This document shows, piece by piece, positions 63,061 through 64,000 of a DNA stretch of 64,000 bases. The notes under the pieces were generated by a model. It made no database searches, was not told the DNA's origin, and saw only the letters and a list, made by a program, of their open reading frames with translations. Every line of letters begins with the position of its first letter. Position 1 is the stretch's first letter. This DNA is from Loripinus fragilis (lineage: Eukaryota > Mollusca > Bivalvia > Lucinida > Lucinidae). The position numbers and the translations under genes are program-made. Where the stretch lies: positions 81,919,018 to 81,983,017 of the forward strand of contig OZ026516.1 in the NCBI GenBank assembly GCA_964019695.1, in the 5' to 3' direction.

Positions 63061-64000
63061 AAAACAACAAAGATCATTCAGACAGACAGCAGAAATCAGA
63101 GCTAGACTATGCAGTCTGGTCCTGATCTTGCCATTTGTCTATTGAAGAAAAGTCAAATCTCTCACAGCAAGACCCAAATCTTCCATTGAAAGAAGTTTTT
63201 TTTATATCCTTCTGAAAAACAGCAAGGAACAGGGCAGCACAGTCTGGCCGGCTCTTCTTTGCTGTACGTCCATAGGAAAAGTCAACTTTCTCCCAGCAAG
63301 ACTGAAATCTTCCATCGAAAAAAGTTTTTTGTGTCCTTCTGACAAACAGCAAGGAACATGGCAGCACAGTCCATAAGAAAAGTCAACTTTCTCACAGCAA
63401 GACCGAAATCTTCCATAGAAAGAAGTTTTTTGTGTCCTTCTGTCAAACATCAAGGAACAGTGCAGCACAGTCCATAAGAAAAGTCAACTCTCTCACAGCA
63501 AGACCGAAGTCTTCCATAGAAAGAAGTTTTTTGTGTCCTTCTGTCAAACATCAAGGAACAGTGCAGCACAGTCCATAAGAAAAGTCAACTCTCTCACAGC
63601 AAGACCGAAGTCTTCCATAGAAAGAAGTTTTTTGTGTCCTTCTGTCAAACATCAAGGAACAGTGCAGCACAGTCCATAAGAAAAGTCAACTCTCTCACAG
63701 CAAGACCGAAGTCTTCCATAGAAAGAAGTTTTTTTTTGTGTCCTTCAGACAAACAGCAAGGAACAGTGCAGCACAGTCCATAAGAAAAGTCAACTCTCTC
63801 ACAGCAAGACCGAAGTCTTCCATAGAAAGAAGTTTTTTGTGTCCTTCTGTCAAACATCAAGGAACAGTGCAGCACAGTCCATAAGAAAAGTCAACTCTCT
63901 CACAGCAAGACCGAAGTCTTCCATAGAAAGAAGTTTTTTTTTTGTGTCCTTCAGACAAACAGCAAGGAACAGGGCAGCACAGTCTATAAGAAAAGTCAAC
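63061..64000 (+). repeat. 101-bp satellite running off the window
   Basis: AAGTCAAC blocks start at 63150, 63279, 63380, 63481, 63582, 63683, 63787, 63888 and 63993. Spacings are 129, then 101 repeatedly, with 104 and 105 where a T-run is longer. The unit: GAAAAGTCAACTCTCTCACA, GCAAGACCGAAGTCTTCCAT, AGAAAGAAGTTTTTTGTGTC, CTTCTGTCAAACATCAAGGA, ACAGTGCAGCACAGTCCATA. It is a shortened descendant of the hairpin unit to the left. Minus-strand open frames here are by-products. Confidence 0.92.

Noticed and set aside
63107..63875. Minus-strand open frames of 76-88 codons with repeated FDRRTQKTSFYGR-like segments.
   Set aside because: They follow the 101-nt satellite, change frame at T-run differences and have no supporting features.

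Overview
The window is animal nuclear DNA, A+T-rich and very repeat-dense. It holds the middle of one large multi-exon gene on the minus strand. Twelve exons (51811 down to 2881) join without a frame break, each with AG/GT borders and matching intron phases, into about 798 residues of a netrin receptor of the UNC5 family. In order they encode Ig1, Ig2, two thrombospondin type 1 repeats (TSR), a juxtamembrane stretch, one transmembrane helix, a cytoplasmic linker, the ZU5 domain and the start of the UPA domain. The signal-peptide exon(s) must lie to the right of 51811 and were not found here. The rest of UPA and the death domain lie to the left of 2881, outside the window. The single UNC5 gene, the tRNA-derived SINEs and the crowd of short palindromic elements suggest an invertebrate, most likely a mollusc such as a bivalve. 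That placement is inference, not proof.

Layout, left to right: 1-2880 is a repeat-filled intron. 2881-8570 carries the UPA, ZU5 and linker exons between hairpin elements and a 23-copy tandem array. 8571-20513 holds the transmembrane exon (13496-13651) and two very small phase 1-1 exons (16300-16350, 20439-20513). 20514-38924 holds TSR2, TSR1 and the second half of Ig2. 38925-51811 holds the first half of Ig2 and Ig1. 51812-64000 has no recognised exon. It ends in a set of hairpin-derived tandem repeats that pass into a 101-bp satellite running off the window edge.

Almost everything between exons is non-autonomous mobile DNA. I name the families by their ends. P1: TTAACCCTTAAAGCGCC. P2: hairpin around AACATATGTTGTGGGTA. 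P3: TACGGTAAATGTTCTAAAAT. P4: TTAACTCTTTGCATGCTGGG. P5: ACAGTAAAACCTGTGTAAAA. P6: CAGGGGCGGATCC. P7: CATGTGCGGATCCAGA. P8: GGGTGAAAGTTCAAAATTTC. P9: AAATAGAGGATCTTAC / GACACGATGTCAT. P10: AGGTTATAAAAC. P11: TGAGCCGC / GATTTCCAACA. P12: CGCGAGAAAACCT. P13: AAGGACTTTTCAAG. P14: TAGACTGGCTCC. P15: CTGATCAGCTGGCTTCT. At least three tRNA-derived SINE families are also present. No transposase, reverse transcriptase, true tRNA, rRNA or CRISPR array is visible.

The most interesting signals are these. Palindromic elements end unusually close to UNC5 splice donors. Single hairpin arms have been tandemly multiplied at several independent sites, and one or more of these have grown into satellite-like arrays. 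A similar GATCAG-containing central hairpin recurs in element families whose outer ends differ. Two symmetric micro-exons sit exactly between TSR2 and the membrane helix.
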